From: Bryobacteraceae bacterium
GTDB taxonomy: Bacteria; Acidobacteriota; Terriglobia; Bryobacterales; Bryobacteraceae
DNA length: 64,000 bases
Reading direction: 5' to 3'
NCBI GenBank assembly: GCA_029975915.1
Contig: JARKOC010000177.1
Span: 62,001-126,000, forward strand
Part shown: positions 7,619 through 15,739 of the stretch, one piece after another
Layout of the letters: each line of letters starts with the position of its first letter
How positions within the stretch are numbered: position 1 is the stretch's first letter
The notes under the pieces: generated by a model
Told to the model about the DNA's origin: nothing
Database searches by the model: none
Seen by the model: only the letters and a program-made list of their open reading frames with translations
Position numbers and translations under genes: made by a program

Positions 7619-8965
7619 TTGGCTGAACAAGATTCACGCGAACGCGCCATTCTGGCTGCTGTGGAACTTGCTGTGTCCGCTGCGGCAGGCGCCAGCTCCA
7701 GGACCAGTGCTGAAGAATCCATGGACGAGCTGGCGGCTCTGGCCGAGAGCGCGGGCGCCAGTGTGCTGGCGCGTGTTATCCAGCAGCGGCCGGCCTACGA
7801 CAAAACAACCTTTGTAGGTCCGGGCAAGCTCAATGAAATCAAGGAGATGATTCGTGCGCTCCAAGCCGACGTAGTGCTGTTTGATCACGATCTGAGCGGT
7901 ACCTGGCAGCGCAACATCGAAAAAGTTCTTGAATGCAAAGTCGTTGACCGTACTCAGTTGATCCTGGACATCTTCGCCAGCCGGGCCCGGACTCGTGAGG
8001 GCCAGTTACAGGTGGAACTGGCTCAATTGAACTACCTCTTGCCCCGGCTCACCGGCCATGGCGTGGCCATGTCCCGGCTCGGCGGCGGGATCGGCACGCG
8101 CGGACCTGGCGAAACCAAGCTCGAGACAGATCGCCGGCACATCCATGGCCGGATTCGGAAACTCGAACGCGATCTGGAAGCGGTCCGCAACTCTCGGGGA
8201 GTGCAACGCCGGCAACGGCAGGCTATTCCATTGCCCGCTGTGGCCCTGGCCGGCTACACCAATGCGGGTAAGTCAACTCTTTTCAACCGGTTGACTAAGG
8301 CAGGAGTGCTGGCAGATGCACGATTATTCGCCACGCTGGATCCAACAGTAAGGCAATTAAGACTGCCGTCCCGGCGACGGGTTGTGATCAGCGACACGGT
8401 CGGGTTTATCCGCCGGCTTCCCACGACCTTGGTTCAGGCATTCCGGGCGACCCTAGAGGAAGTCAGGGAGGCTAGTCTAATCCTCCATGTCGTCGACATC
8501 TCTTCTCCTTCTGCACTGGAACACTGTGTCGAAGTGAACAGTGTGCTGGCAGAAATCGGAGCTGCATTGATTCCCGCGATTCTCGTTTTTAACAAATCCG
8601 ATCGCATGAGCGAGGCCGACTTGGCGGCGGCAGCCGTCCGTCTGGCTGGCGAAGCGGGAGGGAAGCCGTGGGTGGCCGTCTCGGCCCTCAATGGTGCGGG
8701 TATCGACCGGTTGACCTCACTGGTGGACGAACACTTGCCCCAGGAGCCCCTGAGCCGGATTGAAGTCCTGATCCCTCACGCTGAGATGGCCCTGCTTGAC
8801 ACGTTGCATGAATCGGCGGTCGTTGTGGAACGCGAGTTTGCAGTCACAGGATGCAGAGTTGTTGCCGACGTACCCGCTTCGTTAAGACGCAGATTGGCGC
8901 CCTACCGGACCACGAACAGGAAGGCAGTGAAAATCCCTGTGAAAAATTCTGTGGATTCCAGATAA
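7619..8965 (+). CDS. hflX: GTPase HflX
   Basis: This 448-residue ribosome-associated GTPase splits stalled or heat-damaged ribosomes. The N-terminal HflX domain holds FVGPGKLNEI and LFDHDLSGTWQRNIEK; a coiled linker has the GGGIGTRGPGETKLETDRR signature. The G domain shows G1 (GYTNAGKSTLFN), G3 (DTVGF) and G4 (NKSD). The start is TTG at 7619, close behind hfq, so the two are probably cotranscribed. Confidence 0.95.
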   Translation: MAEQDSRERAILAAVELAVSAAAGASSRTSAEESMDELAALAESAGASVLARVIQQRPAYDKTTFVGPGKLNEIKEMIRALQADVVLFDHDLSGTWQRNIEKVLECKVVDRTQLILDIFASRARTREGQLQVELAQLNYLLPRLTGHGVAMSRLGGGIGTRGPGETKLETDRRHIHGRIRKLERDLEAVRNSRGVQRRQRQAIPLPAVALAGYTNAGKSTLFNRLTKAGVLADARLFATLDPTVRQLRLPSRRRVVISDTVGFIRRLPTTLVQAFRATLEEVREASLILHVVDISSPSALEHCVEVNSVLAEIGAALIPAILVFNKSDRMSEADLAAAAVRLAGEAGGKPWVAVSALNGAGIDRLTSLVDEHLPQEPLSRIEVLIPHAEMALLDTLHESAVVVEREFAVTGCRVVADVPASLRRRLAPYRTTNRKAVKIPVKNSVDSR

Positions 8966-9085
8966 GTAGTTTTTTTACATATAGATAGCGATTGTTAGTT
9001 TTCCACAGGCGAGGGCGGCGGCGGTTCCGCGAAGAGACGAAGAGGGGAACCCTCTGCTTGGGCTGCTAGACTTTACAGAAAAGCC

Positions 9086-9751
9086 GTGAACATCCCGAAT
9101 ACACTGACGCTGCTAAGGATCTTTTTCGTGCCGATCCTTGTAGCTGCCGTCGTCCAGGGAGAAACCGCCCTTCCAATAGTATTTGGCGGTTTCTCCAACG
9201 AGATGCTGGCGCTCGCGATTTTTCTGTGCGCCGCCTTCACGGACTTGATTGATGGCTACCTAGCACGGCGCTGGAATCAGGTGACCACAGTGGGGATGCT
9301 GCTGGATCCCATTGCCGACAAGTTGCTGATTTCTGCGGCCCTCATCTCGCTGGTGCAGGTGCAGCGTGTGCCAGGCTGGATGGCGATCCTGATCATCGGA
9401 CGCGAGTTTGCCGTTTCGGGGTTACGGGCGATCGCCGCAAGCGAAGGATACACCATTAAGGCTAGTGAACTGGGCAAGACGAAAATGGTGACCCAGGTGA
9501 TCGCAGTGTCACTCATCCTTCTCGCCGCCGATTTCCCGGCGCTGTCGGCTTGGGCGACCGTGGCGCTTTGGGGGACCATGGCCTTTGCGCTCGTCTCCGC
9601 GGTTCAATACGTCTCACAGTTCTGGCGGAAGATCGATGAGAGTATTAAGTTGCGGCGGCGAGGCGAGCTGCTACTACTCGAGAAGGAGCGCCAGAAAGCG
9701 GCCATGCGCGCGGCCATGACCTCCCGACGGCGGCGCCAGCGCCGGGTCTGA
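9086..9751 (+). CDS. pgsA: CDP-diacylglycerol-glycerol-3-phosphate 3-phosphatidyltransferase
   Basis: This 221-residue membrane enzyme makes phosphatidylglycerol phosphate, the first committed step to PG and cardiolipin. It begins MNIPNTLTLLRIFFVPILV, typical of PgsA, and carries the full signature DGYLARRWNQVTTVGMLLDP with the last Asp four residues on. Four to five helices are visible. The start is GTG 9086. The C-terminus has an Arg/Lys-rich tail. It lies 120 bases after hflX. Confidence 0.93.
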   Translation: MNIPNTLTLLRIFFVPILVAAVVQGETALPIVFGGFSNEMLALAIFLCAAFTDLIDGYLARRWNQVTTVGMLLDPIADKLLISAALISLVQVQRVPGWMAILIIGREFAVSGLRAIAASEGYTIKASELGKTKMVTQVIAVSLILLAADFPALSAWATVALWGTMAFALVSAVQYVSQFWRKIDESIKLRRRGELLLLEKERQKAAMRAAMTSRRRRQRRV

Positions 9752-9897
9752 CCGGACGCATGGGGTCTGGCGTCGCGGCGGCACCAATCTGGGGATTTGC
9801 GCCGTCTCGCCCAATCATATATGCAGCGAAGCGTAATCGCTCTGACAAAGCCCTCGTCTTCGAGAGTGTAAACCCCACTTTCTGTATGGAGGCAACG

Positions 9898-10323
9898 ATG
9901 GACAAGCTCAAGGTCGACGATCTCGAAATCTTCCCCCCTGCCATGCTGGTTATGCGCGGCGGCGCATTCGTCGATATGACTTCGGTCGAGTTTTCACTTC
10001 TTGTCGAACTTGCGCGGCAATCAGGACAGATCGCTGACCGGGATGATTTGTCCCGCAAGGCCCTCGGAAGAGGCTATGCCCCTGCCGACCGCAGTCTGGA
10101 CAACCACATCAGTCATATTTGCAAAAAGTTAGGCCCTGCGGCCGACGGGCGCCGCCGTATCATTTCGATCCGGGGTAGAGGCTATATGTACCGCAGATTT
10201 CAGCCAGTAGAGATCGATCAACCGGCGCACACGCACAGGACGAGGGCAAAATTGCGTGTTGCCGTCGACAACGCTGGTCCAAACGCCGCAGTACAGCCTT
10301 GCATCGCTCAGATATCGAGGTAG
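9898..10323 (+). CDS. Free-standing OmpR/PhoB-type winged-helix DNA-binding protein
   Basis: From ATG 9898, five bases after GGAGG, this is a 141-residue protein. Residues 1-100 form a Trans_reg_C winged helix: strands LKVDDLEIFPPAMLVMRGG, a recognition region with DRSLDNHISHICKKL, and the wing IISIRGRGYMYR, all diagnostic of the family. There is no receiver domain or Asp phospho-acceptor, so it is not a standard response regulator; activity may be set by concentration or by a partner. A longer frame to 9760 lacks a ribosome site. Its 3' end overlaps the archease gene by 16 bases. Confidence 0.8.
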   Translation: MDKLKVDDLEIFPPAMLVMRGGAFVDMTSVEFSLLVELARQSGQIADRDDLSRKALGRGYAPADRSLDNHISHICKKLGPAADGRRRIISIRGRGYMYRRFQPVEIDQPAHTHRTRAKLRVAVDNAGPNAAVQPCIAQISR

Positions 10324-10724
10324 ACCTCCGCGATCCAGCCGCCAGGCGCTTGCCGGACGAGCAACTGGTGGTAGGTTACGGCCTTCACTCCGTGGCGAAG
10401 CTGATGACGCGCGGCGTCAAAACGCTCGCCGAGTAGCGCTGCCGACGCGCCGTGCGGTCCGGCGGCCGTGACTACGACTTTTGAGACCGCCATCCGCCGG
10501 CCATCCAGGACGAAAAGTACTTCGCTCAGAAAGTTGACGAGCAGCGATTCGCGGTCTTCGCCCTGAACAGCGATCTCGACAGTCTCCATCGGGCGCGCCG
10601 AGGAACAGTCCATCACAATGGAAGCCAGTCCTTCGCCTGCGGCCTCGAGCAGTTGCTCAAAACTCTCCGCGGAGACGCGGAAACCCATGTCGGCGGTGTG
10701 TTCGAGAATCTCGAAGCCGTTCAC
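10308..10724 (-). CDS. Archease
   Basis: This 138-residue protein belongs to the archease family, which activates the RNA ligase RtcB by helping guanylylation. It shows the N-terminal metal-binding EHTADMGFRV motif (residues 7-16), the middle EAAGEGLASIVMD, and the C-terminal GVKAVTYHQL, where the late His/Asp residues complete the metal site. It begins with GTG overlapping the esterase stop by four bases, implying coupled translation. No rtcB is present in the window. Confidence 0.88.
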   Translation of the reverse strand: MNGFEILEHTADMGFRVSAESFEQLLEAAGEGLASIVMDCSSARPMETVEIAVQGEDRESLLVNFLSEVLFVLDGRRMAVSKVVVTAAGPHGASAALLGERFDAARHQLRHGVKAVTYHQLLVRQAPGGWIAEVYLDI

Positions 10725-11863
10725 TTCGCTCCCAGGTGGCGGGCGAGCAGCGGCAATCCTTCGCGCCCGTTAAACTCGTGGGGACCGGCGAAGACCTGAT
10801 GATGGACCCGGTCGCCGGCGCCGAGCACATCATAGACCCGTTTAACCTGAGCGAAAGAATGCTTGGTGGCTTCAACCGGAAAAATGTTGTCGACATCGCC
10901 GGACTCGGCCATCAGCGGGCGCGGCGCGATCAGCCCGGCCACATCGTTCATCTCGGCCCATTGCAGGATGCCGGGCACATAGTTGTCGATGCAGTGAGCG
11001 ACGCTGAGGATCGATGCGTAGAACGTGCAGAGATAGCCAGAGATGAGACAGGCTTTGATCCGCTCGTCCATGGCCGCGCCGAACAGCGTGATGGTGCCGC
11101 CGCCGGAGATGCCCATGCAGCCGATCCGCTTCGGATCGATGTCGGCCCGAGTCTCCAGGTAGTCGATCGACCGCATAATGTCGAAGACCCGATAGCCGAT
11201 CATGGTTTCGCCAAACAGCAACGCAGCCCCGGCGACAGGCTGGCATGAACTCTGTCCCAGTCCGCGCTTCTTGGCTTCTTCTCCGCGGCGGCAACCAAAG
11301 CCCATCGGTTCGATCGCGAAGGCTGCCATGCCGTGCTCGACCGCCTGAATGGCGAAGTCGAACTGGTAGCCGACTTTCTTAATCCGGTCGCCGCCTTTTT
11401 CATTCACCCCAACTATGTCGTCGACACCCCGCCCGTGACCGGGAATGCAGATCGCCACCGGCGGCGTCCCCGTAACATTCTTGGGCTTCAACAGGTAGCC
11501 AAACACCGATAGGCCCGGACGCGATTCGAATATCAGCGCTTCCCTCGTATAGGTGGGGAAATCCCTCGTTTCGAGGATCGTCGCCTTCACCCTGGGGCGG
11601 GCAGACGGGAAACCGCCGAGCAGTTCCGCCACCTTCGCCCGTAGCTTTTTCTGCCATGCCCGGACTTCGTTTGCGTTGCGGGCGTTAAAGCGGAGCCGGC
11701 GCGGCATCTCCTGATAACGGGCCTGGGTCCAGGCAACTGGATCGAGAGTTTTGAGATCGACCTGGCCTTCGAACTTATCCAGCGCGCCGCGGTAGGGCTT
11801 TGTCTCGGTGGCCTGCCGGAAAGCCGCAGCCGAAAATGCGAGTTCACGACGGGACATTTTCAT
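10721..11863 (-). CDS. Exported alpha/beta hydrolase (dienelactone hydrolase/acetyl-xylan-esterase type)
   Basis: From ATG 11863 (GGAGGAG eight bases upstream) this is a 380-residue protein; a longer frame exists but lacks a ribosome site. It starts MKMSRRELAFSAAAF, a Tat-like signal. The hydrolase core has an oxyanion GHGRG (about 150), the nucleophile elbow GISGGG (about 240) and a C-terminal FAGPHEF with the likely catalytic His. It probably cleaves ester side groups of plant or microbial polysaccharides outside the cytoplasm. Substrate unknown. It is cotranscribed with the archease, an odd pairing. Confidence 0.8.
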   Translation of the reverse strand: MKMSRRELAFSAAAFRQATETKPYRGALDKFEGQVDLKTLDPVAWTQARYQEMPRRLRFNARNANEVRAWQKKLRAKVAELLGGFPSARPRVKATILETRDFPTYTREALIFESRPGLSVFGYLLKPKNVTGTPPVAICIPGHGRGVDDIVGVNEKGGDRIKKVGYQFDFAIQAVEHGMAAFAIEPMGFGCRRGEEAKKRGLGQSSCQPVAGAALLFGETMIGYRVFDIMRSIDYLETRADIDPKRIGCMGISGGGTITLFGAAMDERIKACLISGYLCTFYASILSVAHCIDNYVPGILQWAEMNDVAGLIAPRPLMAESGDVDNIFPVEATKHSFAQVKRVYDVLGAGDRVHHQVFAGPHEFNGREGLPLLARHLGAK

Positions 11864-11907
11864 TTTCGATTCTCCTCCACGTTGATATGCAGGCTGTTGC
11901 TCACCGG

Positions 11908-12249
11908 TCAGATCGTGCTCCATTCGTCTGCCGAAAACCCGAACAGAATCTGCGAACCCTTTACCAGGAGCGGCCGTTTGATCAAGTTCGGATACTCGGC
12001 CATGAGACGAATGGCTTGCTCGCGGGTTGGCGGATTCTGTTTCATGCCCCGTTCACGATAGACTTCGTTCTTGGGGTTTAGGAACGGCAAGTGATCGCGC
12101 TTGCCAATCAATTCGTCGATCTCCTCAGCCGTCAGACCTTTGTTCAGATTGACAGCCTCGACCTCGATACCACGTTCAGCCAGGAAACTCCCGGCCTTGC
12201 GGCATGTCGTTCAAGTCGGTTTGGTGTAAAACTTCGGCTTTGCCATCAT
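11908..12249 (-). CDS. Probable selenoprotein: ArsC/Spx-family thioredoxin-fold protein with UxxC (in-frame TGA at 12213-12211)
   Basis: Reading from ATG 12249 gives a 113-residue protein interrupted only by TGA at codon 13. The residues are MMAKPKFYTKPT, the stop, then TTCRKAGSFLAERGIEVEAV and later KRPLLVKGSQILFGF, an uninterrupted match to the ArsC/Spx layout (YTKPTCxxCRKA). The TGA occupies the first Cys of the CxxC pair, leaving U-T-T-C. A hairpin with the features of a bacterial SECIS follows at the right distance. The start overlaps the rhodanese stop (TGATG), so it is translated by coupling. Role inferred: reductase or disulfide/selenylsulfide oxidoreductase. The alternative is a Cys(TGT/TGC)-to-TGA nonsense mutation. 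Confidence 0.8.
12178..12196 (-). promoter_or_regulatory. Candidate bacterial SECIS hairpin
   Basis: In mRNA sense the sequence is GGCCGGGAGUUUCCUGGCU: a 7-bp stem (including two G-U pairs) closing a 5-base loop AGUUU. The loop begins 21 bases after the UGA, and its second base is G followed by U. From memory of the bacterial SECIS rules (loop about 16-37 bases after UGA, a G among the first two loop bases), it fits. Pairing was done by eye. Confidence 0.65.
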
Positions 12250-12617
12250 CAGTACCTCGGGACCGTAGGATCGATCTGAACACTCCATGCCTCGATGCCG
12301 CCTTCCATGGAGACGCAGTTGCCCACGCCCTGTTTGCGCAGCCATGCAACCGTGTTCAGGCTGCGCATTCCGTGGTGGCAGAAGACCACAAGCAACGCCT
12401 CATCTGCCAGCGATTCAATCTCCTGCAAGCGCTGCGGGATAGTGTTCATCGGGATGAGCAAGGCGCCGTTGATGCTGGTGATTTGATGCTCGCCCGGCTC
12501 ACGCACGTCGATTAGCAGGAGCTTTTCTCCGGCGTCCAGGCGTCTCTTGACTTCGGCCGGCTTAATCTCATAGGGAAGGTCAGTCAATCGTATCACCTCA
12601 AACCGGGATTGTAGCAT
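12249..12617 (-). CDS. Single-domain rhodanese-like protein
   Basis: From ATG 12617 (GGGGAGG just upstream) this is 122 residues, one rhodanese domain. LLLIDVREPGEHQITSINGA is the first conserved block and FCHHGMRS carries the active-site Cys with its anion-binding loop, followed by GGIEAWSVQIDPTVPRY. It would carry a persulfide (or perselenide) on Cys for transfer. Its stop TGA shares its last base with the start of the TGA-containing ArsC/Spx gene. A frame extending to 12647 has no ribosome site. Confidence 0.88.
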   Translation of the reverse strand: MLQSRFEVIRLTDLPYEIKPAEVKRRLDAGEKLLLIDVREPGEHQITSINGALLIPMNTIPQRLQEIESLADEALLVVFCHHGMRSLNTVAWLRKQGVGNCVSMEGGIEAWSVQIDPTVPRY

Positions 12618-12861
12618 TGCCTCCCCTCTCGTCCATGGCGCCGCCAAGCTCGTGCCTTATAAGCCCGTGCGGCGATGCCCGAAACACACGACACGAGTTG
12701 TTCCTTTTTGGAACTCCGGTTACACTGGAGCCATGCTGGCGATTCCCGCCACAGTACGTCCTTCCCTCTTTGGTAGCGACTAGCCGCCGTTGCCCCCAGC
12801 CGGTCTTTGCGCAGGCCGGTGACTTCCCCCATTCAGAGAGACCAAGTTTAGGAGGAATGCT

Positions 12862-14202
12862 ATGAGCAACGCTTCCGGAATCCGACACGATTTGCCGCAG
12901 ATCGTCACCGCATTGCCAGGCCCAAAGGCCCAGGAGGTCATCGCCCGCGACAAGGGGGTTGTCTCTCCGTCCTATACACGGAGTTACCCGTTCGTCATCG
13001 CCCGGGGAGCTGGCGCAATTGTCGAGGATGTGGATGGGAACCGGTTCCTGGATATGAATGCGGGCATTGCCGTCGTCGCCACGGGCCATTGCCACCCAAA
13101 GGTGGTCGAAGCCATCCGCGCCCAGGCCGGCGAGTTTATCCACATGTCGGGCACGGACTTCTATTACGAGAACATGGTGGATTTCGCTGAGAAACTCGCC
13201 GCGCTCGCTGGCCCGCCGGGCACGCACCGTGTTTACTTCGGCAACTCCGGCGCCGAAGCGATTGAAGCTGCCCTGAAACTGGCCCGCTATCACACAGGCC
13301 GCGATAAGTTCGTCGCTTTCCTTGGCGGGTTCCACGGACGGACCATGGGGGCGCTTTCCCTAACCGGATCCAAGGCGGTGCAGAAACAGGGCTTCGCGCC
13401 TCTACTCGGCGGCGTTACCCACATCCCGTACGCTTACTGCTACCGCTGCGCCTATTCGAAGCAGCCTGAGACCTGCAACGTCGAGTGCGTCAAGGTCTTG
13501 GAAGAAACTCTATTCAAAACATTTCTCCCGGCGAACGAGGTCGCTGCCATCTTCGTGGAACCAGTTCAGGGTGAAGGCGGCTACGTCGTCCCGCCCCAGA
13601 AGTTTTTTGACGAACTGCAAGCTGTCGCCCGGCGCCATGGGATTCTGCTGGTCTGCGACGAGGTCCAGAGCGGCATGGGCCGGACTGGCAAAATGTTCGC
13701 GCACCAGCACTTCGGCCTCGAACCCGACATCATCGCCCTGGCCAAGGGCATCGCCAGTGGCATGCCGCTTGGCGCGACCATCGCCAAGACCGAATTCATG
13801 CAGTGGAAACCCGGCGCCCATGCTTCCACGTTCGGCGGCAATCCAGTTTCGATTGCGGCTGGGATGGCCACACTGGAATTGCTCCAACAGGAATTGGTTG
13901 ACCGCGCCGCCACGCTTGGCGCACGAATGAAAGCGCGGATGCTGACTTGGCCCGGAAGATTCCCGGCCGTCGGCGACGTTCGGGGGCTGGGCCTGATGCT
14001 TGGTTTCGAACTTGTGAAGGATCAGGCGTCGAAAGAGCGCGCGCCCGAACTGCGCGATGCGGTCGTGGAGGCCGCCTTCCAGCGCGGTCTACTGGTGCTC
14101 GGGGCCGGGCAAAACTCGATCCGTCTCTCTCCTCCGTTGGTTCTGTCGGAGTCCCAGGCTGATTACGCATTGACCGTGCTGGAAGAGATCCTCGCGCAAT
14201 AG
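12862..14202 (+). CDS. Class III aminotransferase, 4-aminobutyrate aminotransferase type
   Basis: This 446-residue PLP enzyme has the class III landmarks: GNSGAEAIEAALKLAR (about 122), GGFHGRTMGALSLTGSK (about 155), the CDEVQSGMGRTGKMFA block with the PLP-contacting Asp, and the Schiff-base Lys in LAKGIASGMPLGA (about 295). Its length and the Cys-containing insert YCYRCAYSKQPETC match enzymes annotated as GABA aminotransferases. It would move the amino group of GABA or a related omega-amino acid to 2-oxoglutarate. AGGAGGAATGCT precedes the ATG. Confidence 0.87.
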   Translation: MSNASGIRHDLPQIVTALPGPKAQEVIARDKGVVSPSYTRSYPFVIARGAGAIVEDVDGNRFLDMNAGIAVVATGHCHPKVVEAIRAQAGEFIHMSGTDFYYENMVDFAEKLAALAGPPGTHRVYFGNSGAEAIEAALKLARYHTGRDKFVAFLGGFHGRTMGALSLTGSKAVQKQGFAPLLGGVTHIPYAYCYRCAYSKQPETCNVECVKVLEETLFKTFLPANEVAAIFVEPVQGEGGYVVPPQKFFDELQAVARRHGILLVCDEVQSGMGRTGKMFAHQHFGLEPDIIALAKGIASGMPLGATIAKTEFMQWKPGAHASTFGGNPVSIAAGMATLELLQQELVDRAATLGARMKARMLTWPGRFPAVGDVRGLGLMLGFELVKDQASKERAPELRDAVVEAAFQRGLLVLGAGQNSIRLSPPLVLSESQADYALTVLEEILAQ

Positions 14203-14227
14203 GTCCGTTAGGCATATACTGAATGCG

Positions 14228-15727
14228 TTGTCCGCCTCTTTGAAGGCGGCCAGTGCGAAGCCAGACGAGCTTCGCGCCGAAATCGAGAGCTTCCTCGATT
14301 CCTGCCGCCGCCCCGCAGCGATTGAACCTGGATTGGCTCCCCTGCCTGTCGTGGCGGATTGTTTTCGTCTGTCCGGGCGCCCCGATGGCGTGCTCCTCGA
14401 AGTCTGGACGAACGAGATGACGCTGGCCCGCCGGCTTATCGGCGTCAAGTCGCGCCAGGGCGGCCGTCTCGAGCTGATCGCCGAACGATTCGGCGGCAAG
14501 CGGGCCGCATTCCGTTTGGTCGATCTCGACGACGGACGCGCCCGTCCATCCCTCGTTCAGGCGGGCCGGGAAATTCTGCTTGAACAACTCGGCGGATGGC
14601 TGTCCCGCCAGTTCACCGGGTGGCGAGTGGAGACTCTCACTGCCGGCGCAGACCTTGAACATTCCCTCTCGCCCGCTTATCCGCGGGCACTTGTCTCGAA
14701 AGCTGGTACGCGATGGGCGGTGCTCGCTTCGCCGCCTGATTTGGCGCACTGCGACAAGGCCCTCACCCACGGCATCATCTGGCTTGATCACCTGCGCCTG
14801 CGCGGCAAGACCGGTCCGGTCTCGGGCCTGGCCCTCTTCCTCGGCCGGGGCACGGCGGCTAACACCCTGCTGCGACTCCGTGCGCTCAATCCCAGGGCGG
14901 CGCAATGGCGTGTGTTCGAGTACGGCGCCGAGGGCCTCGAGGTTGAACTCGACGCGGACGACAGCGGCAACCTCATCGAGGATCTCGCCGTCTGGGCCGT
15001 CTCCCAGCGTGACGCCGAATCCGAGGCAGGGCGTTGGGCCCGGCGGTTGGAATGTCTCGAAGCCGTCGAAGCGGTTGAATGCGGAGGAGGAGAGAGGAGT
15101 CTGCGCGTTCGGGGTGTCGAGTTCGCAAGGCTCAAGCCAGACGGTCTGTATGTCGGCATCGACGTGAAGCGCCGCGCACGTGGAGTCGCCGAGGGCAGCC
15201 GTCTGGCCGCTGAACTGGCCAGCCGGCGCGTGCCAGGTTCGGCGCAGCAAGATCAGTATTGTTTGAGGCAGCCTGAGCGCTGGCTGGAATCCGTGGTCCG
15301 CCAGAATCTCCAACTGCTCTGTCCCACCCTGGAGCCAAATCCAGTGTATGGACAGGTGGTGGCCGTATCCGGAGCCGACCGCGGGTTGGTGGACCTGCTT
15401 TCCATTGACTCGCATGGACGTCTCTGCGTCGTTGAACTCAAAGCATCCGAGGATCCACATCTGCCTGTGCAGGCCCTTGATTATTGGACCCGCGTCCGCT
15501 GGCACGCAAGTCTGGGCAACTTCAGCCACAACGGCTACTTCCCTGGCAGGACGATTTCGAACCAGCCGCCGCGTCTATTCCTGGTCGCCCCGGCATTGCG
15601 CTTTCACTCGACTGTCGACCGTATCCTTGCCTACTTCTCCCCGGAGATCGAAGTCGCCCGGATCGGGCTTGGCGTAGAATGGCAGTGGAATCCGCGTGTT
15701 GTGCTTTCGCGTGGCCTCATGCGGTAG
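14228..15727 (+). CDS. Large protein with a C-terminal PD-(D/E)XK nuclease-like core
   Basis: This 499-residue protein has a TTG start at 14228, 25 bases after the aminotransferase. The first 350 residues are not a family I recognise. The C-terminal third reads GLVDLLSIDSHGRLCVVELK, with Asp, then Glu-x-Lys, followed by VQALDYWTRV, the order expected of a PD-(D/E)XK active site (D...ExK...Q) as in NucS/DUF91-like nucleases. It could act in DNA repair or be a non-catalytic relative. The gene after it (13-base gap) is also of unknown function, and they may work together. Confidence 0.7.
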   Translation: MSASLKAASAKPDELRAEIESFLDSCRRPAAIEPGLAPLPVVADCFRLSGRPDGVLLEVWTNEMTLARRLIGVKSRQGGRLELIAERFGGKRAAFRLVDLDDGRARPSLVQAGREILLEQLGGWLSRQFTGWRVETLTAGADLEHSLSPAYPRALVSKAGTRWAVLASPPDLAHCDKALTHGIIWLDHLRLRGKTGPVSGLALFLGRGTAANTLLRLRALNPRAAQWRVFEYGAEGLEVELDADDSGNLIEDLAVWAVSQRDAESEAGRWARRLECLEAVEAVECGGGERSLRVRGVEFARLKPDGLYVGIDVKRRARGVAEGSRLAAELASRRVPGSAQQDQYCLRQPERWLESVVRQNLQLLCPTLEPNPVYGQVVAVSGADRGLVDLLSIDSHGRLCVVELKASEDPHLPVQALDYWTRVRWHASLGNFSHNGYFPGRTISNQPPRLFLVAPALRFHSTVDRILAYFSPEIEVARIGLGVEWQWNPRVVLSRGLMR

Positions 15728-15739
15728 AAGGTCGTCTCT

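Noticed and set aside
13796..15529. Long minus-strand ORF (577 codons)
   Set aside because: It lies antisense to the end of the aminotransferase and to the nuclease-like gene; composition is Arg/Gly/Pro-rich shadow coding with no motif.
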